Below, piece after piece: positions 36,307 to 46,031 of a stretch of DNA of 64,000 nucleotides (within the stretch, counting starts at the first letter, position 1; every line of letters begins with the position of its first letter). Position numbers and translations under genes: made by a program. The notes under the pieces are model-generated. The model was not told where the DNA came from. It ran no database searches and was given only the letters and a program-made list of their open reading frames with translations. The stretch spans positions 62,001 to 126,000 of the forward strand of contig CAUBJF010000001.1 of NCBI GenBank assembly GCA_958436175.1. The letters are read 5' to 3'. The stretch is from an uncultured Muribaculaceae bacterium (GTDB taxonomy: Bacteria > Bacteroidota > Bacteroidia > Bacteroidales > Muribaculaceae).

Positions 36307-37623
36307 ATGACTAACTTTAAGACAAAAGCGAGGCTTTCGGTGATGAGCTTCCTGGAATTTGCCATATGGGGCGCCTACCTTATTTCCATGGGCATGTTCC
36401 TTGCCAACAACGGGCTCGGAGAATACGTCTTCTGGTTCTATACCGTCCAGGGACTCGTCTCCATCATTATGCCGGCACTGATTGGCATTGTTGCCGACCG
36501 CTGGATTCCGGCACAGATAACGCTCTCGGCCTGTCATATAATCGCAGGCGCTTTCATGATTGCCACAGGCATAGTAGCCAATTCCGAACTCGCTTCTGCC
36601 GGAACTCTTAACTTCGGTGTCATATTCACGCTATATACCATCTCGGTCGCTTTCTTCATGCCTACGATAGGGCTCAGCAACTCCGTTGCCTTCAATGTCC
36701 TGAACCAGAAAGGACTAGACACAATAACCGACTTCCCTCCCATCCGCGTCTTCGGGACCGTCGGCTTCATCGTAGCGGAACTGTTTGTCAACTTCGTATC
36801 TATCGGAGGGCAAGCCATACAGTTCACGGCCGCCCAGTTCTACACTTCCGGTATCATCAGCATGATTCTTGCGCTGTACTGCCTCACCCTCCCCATGTGT
36901 CCGTGCAACAAAGGCGCGTCCAAATCGCTGGCAGACTCACTCGGACTCAAGGCCTTCCGCCTCTTCAAGCGCCGTGACATGGCTACCTTCTTCATCTTCT
37001 GCATGCTCCTCGGTGTAGCACTCCAGGTTACCAACAGCTATGGATCGGATTTCATCAACTTCTTTTCGAAGCTCCCCGAATACAGCAACGGATTCATGGA
37101 CGGCTGGTGGGCCCGCAATCCTACTTTCCTGATTTCTATATCTCAGTGCTCCGAAGCCCTGTGCATACTCGCCATTCCCTTCTGTCTTAAGAAATTCGGT
37201 ATCAAAGGTGTCGTTCTCATGGCCATGACGGCCTGGGTTCTACGCTTCGGTTTCTTCGGAATCGGCAACACCAACTTCCCGGGTGTCAGCTTCCTCATCC
37301 TCTCCTGCATAGTCTACGGCGTGGCTTTCGATTTCTTCAACGTTTCGGGCGGCCTCTACGTCGACGCACAGACCGACCCTGCACAGCGTTCTTCGGCACA
37401 GGGTCTCTTCATGCTCATGACCAACGGTATAGGTGCGAGCATCGGCACTTTCATCGCCGGTACATGCGTTGTCAACAAATATGTCTATGCTCCCGGCCTC
37501 TCCCTCGAGCAACAACTTACCGGATGGCACCATTCATGGCTCATCTTCGCAGGCTATTCCCTGGCGGTGGCTGTCCTGTTTATGATTTTTTTCAAGAATC
37601 CGAAAAAAACAACTGCAAACTAA
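36307..37623 (+). CDS. Nucleoside:H+ symporter (NupG-like MFS)
   Basis: A 438-residue inner-membrane transporter with 12 hydrophobic segments and the start MTNFKTKARLSVMSFLEFAIWGAYL, typical of the NHS (NupG) family. The ADRWIP motif follows the second helix. It would import nucleosides with a proton. It begins 2 nt after the DUF151 gene and 1 nt separates it from rsmE. The exact substrate cannot be read from sequence. Confidence 0.9.
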   Translation: MTNFKTKARLSVMSFLEFAIWGAYLISMGMFLANNGLGEYVFWFYTVQGLVSIIMPALIGIVADRWIPAQITLSACHIIAGAFMIATGIVANSELASAGTLNFGVIFTLYTISVAFFMPTIGLSNSVAFNVLNQKGLDTITDFPPIRVFGTVGFIVAELFVNFVSIGGQAIQFTAAQFYTSGIISMILALYCLTLPMCPCNKGASKSLADSLGLKAFRLFKRRDMATFFIFCMLLGVALQVTNSYGSDFINFFSKLPEYSNGFMDGWWARNPTFLISISQCSEALCILAIPFCLKKFGIKGVVLMAMTAWVLRFGFFGIGNTNFPGVSFLILSCIVYGVAFDFFNVSGGLYVDAQTDPAQRSSAQGLFMLMTNGIGASIGTFIAGTCVVNKYVYAPGLSLEQQLTGWHHSWLIFAGYSLAVAVLFMIFFKNPKKTTAN

Positions 37624-37624
37624 G

Positions 37625-38335
37625 ATGATACGTTTCTTCGCGCCCGACATAGCCGACTCCACCCGTCTCCCCGAAAGCGAGAGCGGACACATCGTCCGTG
37701 TACTCCGGCGGCATACGGGCGACCCGGTAGATATTGTCGACGGTAAAGGAACTTTATATCACTGCCGCCTTGTCGATGACAACCATAAAGGCGCTCTCGT
37801 CGAAATCCTGACTTCCGAACCCGCTCCAAAGGTGTGGTCGCCGGCAATCAGCGTCGCCGTTGCTCCGACCAAAAACAATGACCGGATGGAATGGCTCGTC
37901 GAGAAGCTTGTCGAAATAGGAATAGACCGTTTCACACCCCTTCACTGTGAACGCTCGGAACGCAAGACCATCAAGACCGACCGGCTCGAAAAGATAGCCG
38001 TATCTGCTATGAAACAGTCGCTAAAAGCCGTGTTGCCGCGCATCGACGAAACGATGACGCTGCGTGACTATCTGGCTGAAGAGACCGACGACATGCTCTT
38101 TGTCGGCTACTGCGACGAAGACACCGAACGCAAGCTCCTGGCAAAGACATACGTTCCCCAACGGGATGTCCGCATTCTCATAGGGCCGGAGGGCGACTTC
38201 TCCCCAGTTGAAATCGAAATGTGCCGCACAGCGGGCTACATACCAGTCACGATGGGCGACAACCGTCTACGCACCGAGACTGCCGCACTCGTAGGCTGCG
38301 ACACTATCCATATCCTTAACCAAGCAAATTCATAA
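37625..38335 (+). CDS. rsmE: 16S rRNA (uracil1498-N3)-methyltransferase
   Basis: A 236-residue SPOUT-fold methyltransferase that modifies U1498 in helix 44 of 16S rRNA. The N-terminal PUA-like part carries HIVRVLRRHTGD. The knot motifs are LIGPEGDFSPVEIEM and LRTETAAL, which bind S-adenosylmethionine. It starts 1 nt after the permease stop and is followed by kdsA after 7 nt. Confidence 0.95.
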   Translation: MIRFFAPDIADSTRLPESESGHIVRVLRRHTGDPVDIVDGKGTLYHCRLVDDNHKGALVEILTSEPAPKVWSPAISVAVAPTKNNDRMEWLVEKLVEIGIDRFTPLHCERSERKTIKTDRLEKIAVSAMKQSLKAVLPRIDETMTLRDYLAEETDDMLFVGYCDEDTERKLLAKTYVPQRDVRILIGPEGDFSPVEIEMCRTAGYIPVTMGDNRLRTETAALVGCDTIHILNQANS

Positions 38336-38342
38336 AACACAT

Positions 38343-39164
38343 ATGGACAGACCGCTCCAATATCTACAATCCAAACCATCCTTCTTCCTCCTGGCAGGAC
38401 CCTGCGTCATCGAAGGTGAAGAAATGGCATTCACCATTGGCCGACGTATAAAAGAGATCTGTACCGCTCTCGATATCCCCTTCGCCTTCAAAGGCAGCTA
38501 CCGGAAAGCAAACCGCAGCCGTCTCGATTCGTTCAGCGGCATCGGCGATATCGAAGCTCTCACTATCCTCAAAGCTGTAGGACGCGAACTCAACGTACCT
38601 GTCGTCACCGACATACACCAGCCGTCGGAAGCCGCCATGGCCGCCGATTTCGTCGATATCCTACAGATACCGGCTTTCTTATGCCGACAGACCGACCTTC
38701 TCACCGCCGCCGCCATGACGGGCAAGGCAGTCAACATCAAGAAAGGCCAGTTTCTGGCACCGTCAGCAATGCATTTCGCAGTCGAAAAAGTACGTGCATG
38801 CGGCAATGACAACGTCGCAGTCACAGACCGTGGCACATCTTTCGGCTATGGTGACCTCATTGTAGACTTCCGAGGCATCCCGGAGATGCAGAAAACATGC
38901 CAGGCGCCTGTCATCATGGACTGCACCCACTCTCTACAGCAGCCTAACATGTCGGGGGGCGTGACAGGGGGGCGTCCCGACATGATAGAGACCATAGCCC
39001 GTGCAGCCGTCGCTGTCGGTGCGGACGGCCTGTTCATGGAAACGCATCCCGACCCGGCCAATGCCAAAAGCGACGGTGCGAACATGCTGCGTCTCGACCT
39101 CCTCGAACCTCTTCTCGTACGCCTTGCCGCTATACGTAATACTATCAATGGTTTCAACTGCTGA
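38343..39164 (+). CDS. kdsA: 3-deoxy-8-phosphooctulonate (KDO-8-P) synthase
   Basis: A 273-residue enzyme that condenses arabinose-5-phosphate and phosphoenolpyruvate to KDO-8-P for the lipopolysaccharide core. Family motifs are visible: AGPCVIEGEE, FKGSYRKANRS, VVTDIHQP, LQIPAFLCRQTDLL and the METHPDPANAKSDG end. It lies between rsmE and the TPR gene in the same run. The length is normal. Confidence 0.96.
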   Translation: MDRPLQYLQSKPSFFLLAGPCVIEGEEMAFTIGRRIKEICTALDIPFAFKGSYRKANRSRLDSFSGIGDIEALTILKAVGRELNVPVVTDIHQPSEAAMAADFVDILQIPAFLCRQTDLLTAAAMTGKAVNIKKGQFLAPSAMHFAVEKVRACGNDNVAVTDRGTSFGYGDLIVDFRGIPEMQKTCQAPVIMDCTHSLQQPNMSGGVTGGRPDMIETIARAAVAVGADGLFMETHPDPANAKSDGANMLRLDLLEPLLVRLAAIRNTINGFNC

Positions 39165-39184
39165 AACCCTATGCCAACCAGATA

Positions 39185-40780
39185 ATGAACTTAAAGACAT
39201 TCATCACAACCTGCTCATTTGCCGCCGCACTGACAGCAAGCGCACAATCGGGCATACAAAACCCTATGACCCAGGCCGTCCTCCAGGTCTACGAAGAAGA
39301 ACTGAGAGAGCGTCCCAACGACTACGAAATACTCATAAGCCGAGCCGACGAATACTACCGTCACGGAGAATATTTCCGGGCACTCGAAGACCTCGACAAG
39401 GCCATGGAATTCATTCCTGACAATAATGAAGAGGCTACCATACGCGCACGTATGCTGCGTGCCGGTGTCTATAGCGAAACACATAAATACCAGGAAGCCC
39501 TGGCAGATCTTTCGAAAGTCGTCACCATCGACCCTACTTCGTACGCTGCTCTCTACCAGAAAGCAAACATCGAATTCCTACTCGACCGCTATACGGAAGC
39601 CAAAGCAGACTACAATCGTCTGCTGGCACTCAACAGCCGCAATGCAGAACCCTACCTCGGACTGGCACGTGTAGCAATCAAGGAAAACAATCTCGGTACG
39701 GCCAACGAGATGCTTGTCAAGGCTGTCGACCTCGACCCCAACAACGCCGAAACCTATGCACGCCGAGCTTCCGTACGCAAGCTCATGGGCGACCATAACG
39801 GTGCCGTCGACGACCTCATCCTTTCCCTAAGCTGCGACCAGGACAACACGCGCGCCATGAACGAACTTCTCGACTATGGCAACACCAACTATCCGGCGAC
39901 CATGGCCGGTCTCACCAACGCTATAGCTGCCGCTCCCAACGTAGGCATGTTCCGCTATATCCGCGCTGTCATCTCCCAGGCTCATTTCCATTATCTGCCG
40001 GCCATCACCGACTACGAAACCATAATCAACGAAAAACTTTACAATTACCACGGCATCTACGCTTCCATCGCAGAATGTCAGTACGCTCTCGGACAGTACG
40101 ACAAAGCCCTCGAGAACATCGACTACGCCCTCGGTTTGATTCGCGACAATGCCGACTATTTCGTACTGCGCTCCAAGATCCTCCGAGCTGTCGGACGCGA
40201 CGACGATGCCGTCAAGGCGGCCGCCGACGCTCTCGCAGTCGACCGCCAGAGCAATTCAGCACTCGAAGAAATGGCTCTCGCCTACCTCGCTGTAGGCAAC
40301 GCTGACGAAGCCTCTAATCTTCTCGGAGAAGCAATCCTCAACGATGCCGAAAATCCCGGATACTGCATGATGCGTGCCTGGGTTTTCGAAAAATACCTCA
40401 ACCGCCCGACAACCGCCCGACAGCTATATGAAAAAGTATCCGAAATGGAACAGTTCTATATAGATAATCCTCGTTCCCTCAAAGGTTTCGCACTTCTATT
40501 CCTCGGCGAGACAGAAGCGGCCAGGAAATGGATGGACAACATCCTCAAAACTGTCACGGACTACGACGGCCTCATCAATTACTACGGAGCCTGCTTCTAC
40601 GCCCGCGCCGACGAACCCGACAAGGCTCTCGAGTGTGTCCGTAAAGCTCTCGAGCTCGGATATGCCGACTATCACAACTGGATGGATGCCAACGACGGCC
40701 TTATAAACGTTGCCCCTCTTCGCGACGACCTTCGCTTCCTAAACCTGATATCGCGCTACGGAGTCATTTTCGGACGTTGA
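39185..40780 (+). CDS. Exported TPR-repeat protein
   Basis: A 531-residue protein with a signal peptide (about 1-20, cleavage after SAQ) and about ten tetratricopeptide repeats along its length, with the consensus A-L-x-D-x-x-x-A-x-x-x-x-P pattern (for example ALEDLDKAMEFIP). TPR arrays serve as scaffolds for protein complexes in the periplasm or at the outer membrane. No enzyme domain is present. It begins 20 nt after kdsA and is followed by the DUF4924 gene after 15 nt. Confidence 0.9.
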   Translation: MNLKTFITTCSFAAALTASAQSGIQNPMTQAVLQVYEEELRERPNDYEILISRADEYYRHGEYFRALEDLDKAMEFIPDNNEEATIRARMLRAGVYSETHKYQEALADLSKVVTIDPTSYAALYQKANIEFLLDRYTEAKADYNRLLALNSRNAEPYLGLARVAIKENNLGTANEMLVKAVDLDPNNAETYARRASVRKLMGDHNGAVDDLILSLSCDQDNTRAMNELLDYGNTNYPATMAGLTNAIAAAPNVGMFRYIRAVISQAHFHYLPAITDYETIINEKLYNYHGIYASIAECQYALGQYDKALENIDYALGLIRDNADYFVLRSKILRAVGRDDDAVKAAADALAVDRQSNSALEEMALAYLAVGNADEASNLLGEAILNDAENPGYCMMRAWVFEKYLNRPTTARQLYEKVSEMEQFYIDNPRSLKGFALLFLGETEAARKWMDNILKTVTDYDGLINYYGACFYARADEPDKALECVRKALELGYADYHNWMDANDGLINVAPLRDDLRFLNLISRYGVIFGR

Positions 40781-40795
40781 TAAATCTCTTAAACT

Positions 40796-41356
40796 ATGCT
40801 TGTAGCATCACAGAAACGCAAAGAAAATATAGCCGAATATCTGCTCTATATGTGGCAGATAGAAGACATCATACGTGCCAACGGCCTGGACCTTGAAAAA
40901 ATCCGTAAGAATGTCATCCCTCTCTTCACCGCAGACGATAAGGTCATCGAACAGATGGCTGGATGGTACGAATCGCTCATCGACATGATGCGGCGCGAAG
41001 AGGTTGTCGAGAAAGGTCATCTGCAGATGAACAGCAACATAATCGGACAGTTGGCCGACCTTAACCGCCAGATTCTCGACGACCCGAAGTTCGACAAATA
41101 CCGCGACGAATACTATAAGACTCTCCCCTACATTGTCGAACTGAGAGCCAAGGCCGGGAGCGAGAAGGCAGGCGAAATAGAGACATGCTTCAACGCTCTC
41201 TATGGTGTCCTCCTGCTACGCCTTTCGCACAAACCCATATCCGACGCCACAGCAGAGGCTGTTGCCCAGATTTCGAAATTCATAGCCCTGCTGGCCTCGT
41301 ACTTCAAACTTGACGAAGAAGGACGGCTCTTCAAGCCGGACGACGACAAAGAATAA
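40796..41356 (+). CDS. DUF4924 family protein
   Basis: A 186-residue all-helical cytoplasmic protein with no signal peptide, starting MLVASQKRKENIAEYLLYMWQ, which is characteristic of the Bacteroidota DUF4924 family. The function is unknown. It is the last gene of the run that began with the DUF5106 gene, and a bidirectional terminator follows. Confidence 0.8.
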   Translation: MLVASQKRKENIAEYLLYMWQIEDIIRANGLDLEKIRKNVIPLFTADDKVIEQMAGWYESLIDMMRREEVVEKGHLQMNSNIIGQLADLNRQILDDPKFDKYRDEYYKTLPYIVELRAKAGSEKAGEIETCFNALYGVLLLRLSHKPISDATAEAVAQISKFIALLASYFKLDEEGRLFKPDDDKE

Positions 41357-41380
41357 TTTCGATTACAAGTTATAAACGAC

Positions 41381-41415
41381 CGCGCCCCGGGAGAATGACT
41401 TCCGGGGCGCGTCTT
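41381..41415. terminator. Bidirectional terminator between DUF4924 and the DPP III gene
   Basis: CGCGCCCCGG (41381-41390) pairs with CCGGGGCGCG (41402-41411), followed by TCTTATT. It separates two convergent genes. Confidence 0.85.
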
Positions 41416-41432
41416 ATTCAGGGCTTACCTTC

Positions 41433-43451
41433 TTACTTTCTGAGACCGCTGTAATCGCGGCTGTAGCGAAGCATCTGGTCGGCATAGCCTTCACCGTAGC
41501 TGACCTTGACATCGGTAATCTTGCCGTCCTTGTCGCGGACGAGACTGTAAACGGGGTTGACAAATCCCTTGTAGGGAGCGATGTCGAGGCTTGCATAGCG
41601 CTCGATTACTTCCTTATGAAGGTCGGGGTCGACTTTTACAGCGTATGTTTCAACGAGGTCGCATGCGGCATCATAATCGCCAGTCGAACGGATACGCTGT
41701 ATCTCGGCAAGCAGCTGTCCGAAAAGACCGCGAAGAGCTTCATAATCATTGATCTGCACGTATGTCTTGCCGTCGCGCTTAACGAGTTCGATGACATTGT
41801 CGGCTTTACCTTTCTCATAGACCCATTCGGAGATGAGCTTGCGGTTGCGCATATGGGCTTCTTCGACATCCTTGCCTGGTTCGATACGCTGGAGCTGTGT
41901 CATGAGGCCGTTGAGGATATACTTGTAGTATTCAGCCTTGTAAGCATCAGGGTTATCGAGAAGACCGAGTTCGAGGAGCTTGGGATCGGCAAGATAATAG
42001 AGAGCGAAGAGGTCGGCACGGGCTTCTTCGATAGTGGAACCGTGAGCCTTCAGGGCATCTTCTTTGCCGGGCATCAGTTTGCCGGAACCGTGGCCGAGAC
42101 ATTCGTGAAGGTCGGTATGAAGGTTATCGGTTATGAAGAGGTACTTATCCATAAGCTGACGGGTTGGCTCGTCGATAACGAATTCCTCGTTGAAACCGTT
42201 GCCGTGGCTGGCATCGTCGTAGGCTTTGGTTATATTCTCGAGAGTAACCGATTTCGAACCGTGAGCGGCACGAATCCAGTTGGCATTGGGAAGATTGATA
42301 CCGATAGGTGTTGCAGGATATGAATCACCGGCGAGTATGGCGGCAGTGATGACCTTGGCGGAAACACCCTTCACCTTCTCTTTCTTGAACTTGGGGTCGA
42401 CAGGCGAATTGTCTTCGAACCACTGAGCATCGGCACTCAGAGTTTCCGTACGCTGGCTTGCGGGGATGTTCTTGAAGTTTACGATAGACTCCCAGGAACC
42501 GGTCATGCCAAGCGGGTCACCATAGGTCTCGATGAAACCATTGATGAAGTCGACCTGCGAAAGAGTATCTTCGGCCCATTCGATAGAATATTTGTCGAAA
42601 GTGGCGAGGTCACCGCTGCGATAGTAGTCTATAAGGGTATTGATAATCTGACGCTGGGCATCGTTCTCTGCATAGTTGGCGGCACTGTCGAGGTTTTCGA
42701 CTATTTTCTCGATAGCGGAGGAATACAGACCTCCTATCTTGTATGTCTGTTCGACAAGCTTGCCGTCCTCACCACGGGCTACACGGCTGTTGAGGCCATA
42801 TGAAACAGGAGTAAGGTCGTCGGGAACACGCATGGCATCGTAGAAAGCCTCAACTTCAGTCTGCGTGATGCCAGGCTCGTACATATTGTTGGCGGAAGTT
42901 ACGATAAGGTCCTGGCCGGCGGCCTGATTCACTCTCTTTGCATCGACTGTCGGATTGAAGATAACTTCGAGAAGAGCCTCGGTGTTGGCCGGTGCAGCTC
43001 CTTCGGGGAGGGCGGCGATACGGCCTTCCAGGAACTCGCGGCTGAAACCGGGTGTGAACTTATCCATCGAATAATGATGATGTATGCCGTTGCCGAACCA
43101 CACTTGCTTCAGGTATGTTTCGAAAGCTTTGTAATCGGCCGACTCCTTATCTCCGTCATAGTTCGTATAGACAGCTTCGAGAAGGTTGCGTATAGCGAGA
43201 TTGTCGGCATTATTCTGGTCCCACAGAATGTCGCGACCCCAAAGGGCGGCTTCAGTCAGATAGTAGACCAGAATTTTTTGATTGAGGCTCAGGCTGTCGA
43301 AATCGGGTACCTGGTAACGGAGAACTTCGATATCGGCGAATCGGTCGGCCACATAGTCTGATTTGGCCATCGGCTGCTCTTCCACCTTTCTTGAGCAGGA
43401 AGAGGCGACGAGTAGACTTGCCATTGCTGCTGCGATGATTAGTTTCTTCAT
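41433..43451 (-). CDS. Dipeptidyl-peptidase III family (M49), predicted lipoprotein
   Basis: A 672-residue zinc peptidase. The metal motif HECLGH is at 449-454, the form found in Bacteroides DPP III, and the second motif EEARAD follows at 475-480. DPP III releases dipeptides from short peptides. The N-terminus, MKKLIIAAAMASLLVASSC, is a signal peptide with a possible lipobox ending at C19, so this copy is exported, whereas the classical enzyme is cytosolic. Some databases call such proteins dihydrofolate reductase, which the sequence does not support. It starts 15 nt downstream of ftsH and may be co-transcribed. Confidence 0.88.
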   Translation of the reverse strand: MKKLIIAAAMASLLVASSCSRKVEEQPMAKSDYVADRFADIEVLRYQVPDFDSLSLNQKILVYYLTEAALWGRDILWDQNNADNLAIRNLLEAVYTNYDGDKESADYKAFETYLKQVWFGNGIHHHYSMDKFTPGFSREFLEGRIAALPEGAAPANTEALLEVIFNPTVDAKRVNQAAGQDLIVTSANNMYEPGITQTEVEAFYDAMRVPDDLTPVSYGLNSRVARGEDGKLVEQTYKIGGLYSSAIEKIVENLDSAANYAENDAQRQIINTLIDYYRSGDLATFDKYSIEWAEDTLSQVDFINGFIETYGDPLGMTGSWESIVNFKNIPASQRTETLSADAQWFEDNSPVDPKFKKEKVKGVSAKVITAAILAGDSYPATPIGINLPNANWIRAAHGSKSVTLENITKAYDDASHGNGFNEEFVIDEPTRQLMDKYLFITDNLHTDLHECLGHGSGKLMPGKEDALKAHGSTIEEARADLFALYYLADPKLLELGLLDNPDAYKAEYYKYILNGLMTQLQRIEPGKDVEEAHMRNRKLISEWVYEKGKADNVIELVKRDGKTYVQINDYEALRGLFGQLLAEIQRIRSTGDYDAACDLVETYAVKVDPDLHKEVIERYASLDIAPYKGFVNPVYSLVRDKDGKITDVKVSYGEGYADQMLRYSRDYSGLRK

Positions 43452-43466
43452 TTTTATATAGCGTAA

Positions 43467-45494
43467 TTACTTCTGTTCGTCTTTCTCCGCGGAGACGGCT
43501 TCTCCGACTTCTTCGGCATCGACATCGATCGGGGGAGGTGTCGGCTCTTCTTTGCGCTCGCCGAAAAGCTCGTCGGTACGACTCTTCCACTGACGCGGGC
43601 CGAAGATACGGACAACATCTTCCGTAAAGATAACCTCACGGCTCACCAAGGTCTCTGCCAGCTCCTTATGTCCGGCAGCATGAGCCATCAGGATATCCTT
43701 GGCGCGCTGATACTGCTCGGCGATTATACGGCTCACTTCGTCGTCGATTATCTTGGCACGTTCGTTGCTGTAAGGCTTGGTGAATATGCTGTCCTGACCC
43801 GACGAATCATAGTAGCACAGATTGGGGAGACGGTCGCTCATACCGTAATATACGACCATAGCATATGCCTGCTTGGTGACTCGTTCGAGGTCATTGGCAG
43901 CGCCAGTCGAAATACGTCCAAGGAATACTTCTTCGGCGGCGCGTCCGCCGAGAGTGGAGCATATTTCGTCGAGAAGCACCTGTGAAGGCGTAATCTGTCG
44001 TTCCTCGGGCATATACCATGCGGCACCGAGAGCTTTGCCGCGTGGCACGATAGTGACCTTGACAAGAGGATTTGCATATTGCAGATGCCATGAGACAGTG
44101 GCATGGCCGGCTTCGTGCACGGCGATTGCATGTTTTTCATCGTCGGTCGTAATCTTGGATCGTTTCTCAAGACCGCCAATGATACGGTCGACGGCAGCGT
44201 TAAAGTCTTCCTTGCTGACAGATTCCTTGTTGTTGCGGGCAGCTATCAGGGCTGCCTCGTTGCAGACATTCGCGATATCGGCACCAGAGAAACCGGGAGT
44301 CTGACGTGCGAGCAGCTCTATATCGAGGTCGTCGGCTGTTTTGACTTTACGCAGATGAACCTTGAAAATTTCTACACGGTCCGGGAGGTCTGGGAGGTCG
44401 ACATATATCTGGCGATCGAAACGACCGGCTCGCATAAGGGCCTTGTCAAGGATATCGGCACGGTTAGTAGCGGCAAGAATGATAACGCCGCTATTGCTGC
44501 CGAATCCGTCCATCTCGGTAAGCAGCTGGTTAAGAGTATTCTCGCGTTCATCGTTGCCGCCCATGCTCGCATTTTTGCCACGTGCACGACCTACGGCATC
44601 GATTTCGTCGATAAAGACAATACAGGGAGCCTTTTCTTTGGCCTGACGGAAAAGGTCGCGTACTCGGGAAGCACCGACACCGACGAACATCTCCACGAAA
44701 TCGCTACCCGACATCGAAAAGAAAGGCACGTCGGCCTCCCCGGCGACAGCTTTTGCCAGAAGGGTCTTACCCGTTCCGGGAGGGCCTACAAGGAGAGCCC
44801 CTTTAGGTATCTTGCCGCCAAGGTTGGTGTATCTTTTGGGATTCTTCAGGAATTCTACTATCTCTTCGATTTCGGTCTTGGCTTCACTGAGTCCGGCCAC
44901 ATCCTTGAAAGTCACCTTGTCGGCATTATTCTTGTCGAAGAGCATTGCCTTCGATTTGCCGACACTGAAGATTCCGCCACCGGCACCGCCGCCTCCTCCT
45001 CCCGCGGCCCCGCTCATTCGGCGCATCAGATATATCCACACACCGATTAGAAGAGCAAAAGGAAGAATAGACCAAAGCAGATTGGAGAAGGCGCTACTGC
45101 GTTCGAAATCTACATCGCCGGTAAAGGCACCTGTCGCCCTCCACTCTTCTATCTTCTCGCTCAGCTTGTCGGCCGAAGGTATATTGGTCTCAACCTTCGC
45201 CACGACTTTCTCTCCGGGTGCGAAAGTCGTATTCTTGAACAAAGCAGAAGCAAGAGAGTCGGACAGGAATCCGTCGGCCATACCCTTGTCGGAATATACT
45301 ATGATTTTAGTGATCCCGTGATCCTGCTCGATGAATCGCTCGAACTCCGAATAGGAAACCTGTTTTGTCACCGTATTCTTATCAAAATACAGCAATGCGC
45401 CAAGCGAAAGAAAAACTATGAGATACATCCACCAAAGATTGAACTTGAACGGTCCCTTCTTCGGTGAATTGTTGTTTGTCGGAGGAAAAGGCAT
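43467..45494 (-). CDS. ftsH: ATP-dependent zinc metalloprotease FtsH
   Basis: A 675-residue membrane-bound AAA+ protease that removes damaged or unneeded membrane and cytoplasmic proteins. Two membrane helices lie at about 22-38 and 136-158, with a periplasmic domain between. The AAA domain has Walker A GPPGTGKT at 237-244. The zinc motif HEAGH is at 460-464. A Gly-rich stretch (165-173) follows the second helix, and the tail is acidic. It lies 51 nt downstream of rsfS and upstream of the DPP III-like gene. Confidence 0.97.
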   Translation of the reverse strand: MPFPPTNNNSPKKGPFKFNLWWMYLIVFLSLGALLYFDKNTVTKQVSYSEFERFIEQDHGITKIIVYSDKGMADGFLSDSLASALFKNTTFAPGEKVVAKVETNIPSADKLSEKIEEWRATGAFTGDVDFERSSAFSNLLWSILPFALLIGVWIYLMRRMSGAAGGGGGGAGGGIFSVGKSKAMLFDKNNADKVTFKDVAGLSEAKTEIEEIVEFLKNPKRYTNLGGKIPKGALLVGPPGTGKTLLAKAVAGEADVPFFSMSGSDFVEMFVGVGASRVRDLFRQAKEKAPCIVFIDEIDAVGRARGKNASMGGNDERENTLNQLLTEMDGFGSNSGVIILAATNRADILDKALMRAGRFDRQIYVDLPDLPDRVEIFKVHLRKVKTADDLDIELLARQTPGFSGADIANVCNEAALIAARNNKESVSKEDFNAAVDRIIGGLEKRSKITTDDEKHAIAVHEAGHATVSWHLQYANPLVKVTIVPRGKALGAAWYMPEERQITPSQVLLDEICSTLGGRAAEEVFLGRISTGAANDLERVTKQAYAMVVYYGMSDRLPNLCYYDSSGQDSIFTKPYSNERAKIIDDEVSRIIAEQYQRAKDILMAHAAGHKELAETLVSREVIFTEDVVRIFGPRQWKSRTDELFGERKEEPTPPPIDVDAEEVGEAVSAEKDEQK

Positions 45495-45545
45495 ATATGT
45501 TGTTGATTATAATCGGGGAAAATTATGTGCGGATCTAAGTTTGGC

Positions 45546-45905
45546 TCAGTCGAGGTCGGGGACATCTGTCACACGGGCATCGCTCCACAGCTCCTCGAGA
45601 TTATAGCGCATGCGTGCTTCCGGCACGAATATATGAACCCATATATCGCCATAGTCTATCACTATCCATTCGGTACTGTTGAGGCCGTCGATATTATATG
45701 GCTTGATACCACCCTCTTTGAGTACGTATTCCAGCACACTGTCGGCAACACCGGACGCATGCATTGTAGATGTACCTTCAGCGATGATGAATTTCCGTGC
45801 AGCCGCACTTTCGATATGGCTCATGTCGACGATAGTGGTCTTACGTCCCTTGCGGTTCTGTATTCCTTCTATGATGAGTTGTTGGAGTTCCTTTTTGGGA
45901 GTCAT
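45546..45905 (-). CDS. rsfS: Ribosome silencing factor RsfS
   Basis: A 119-residue protein that binds ribosomal protein uL14 and blocks subunit joining when nutrients are low. The family motifs TIVDMSHIESAAARKFIIAEG and WIVIDYGDIWVHIF are visible. The usual length is about 110-120. It is the first gene of the run that continues into ftsH. A -7 box lies 27 nt upstream. Confidence 0.95.
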   Translation of the reverse strand: MTPKKELQQLIIEGIQNRKGRKTTIVDMSHIESAAARKFIIAEGTSTMHASGVADSVLEYVLKEGGIKPYNIDGLNSTEWIVIDYGDIWVHIFVPEARMRYNLEELWSDARVTDVPDLD

Positions 45906-45932
45906 TAACTTAATTAACTATTTATTAATTCG

Positions 45933-45940
45933 CAAAAGTA
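45933..45940 (-). promoter_or_regulatory. -7 box of the rsfS-ftsH unit
   Basis: TACTTTTG on the minus strand, 27 nt before the rsfS start. No clear -33 element is seen. Confidence 0.5.
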
Positions 45941-46031
45941 ATGAATAATTCTTTAATAAAACGCATTGCGGTATGTTTCTCTTGGCATCCGCTATAATTC
46001 TTTAACAATTGAAGAAGGGATTTGTGCGGTA

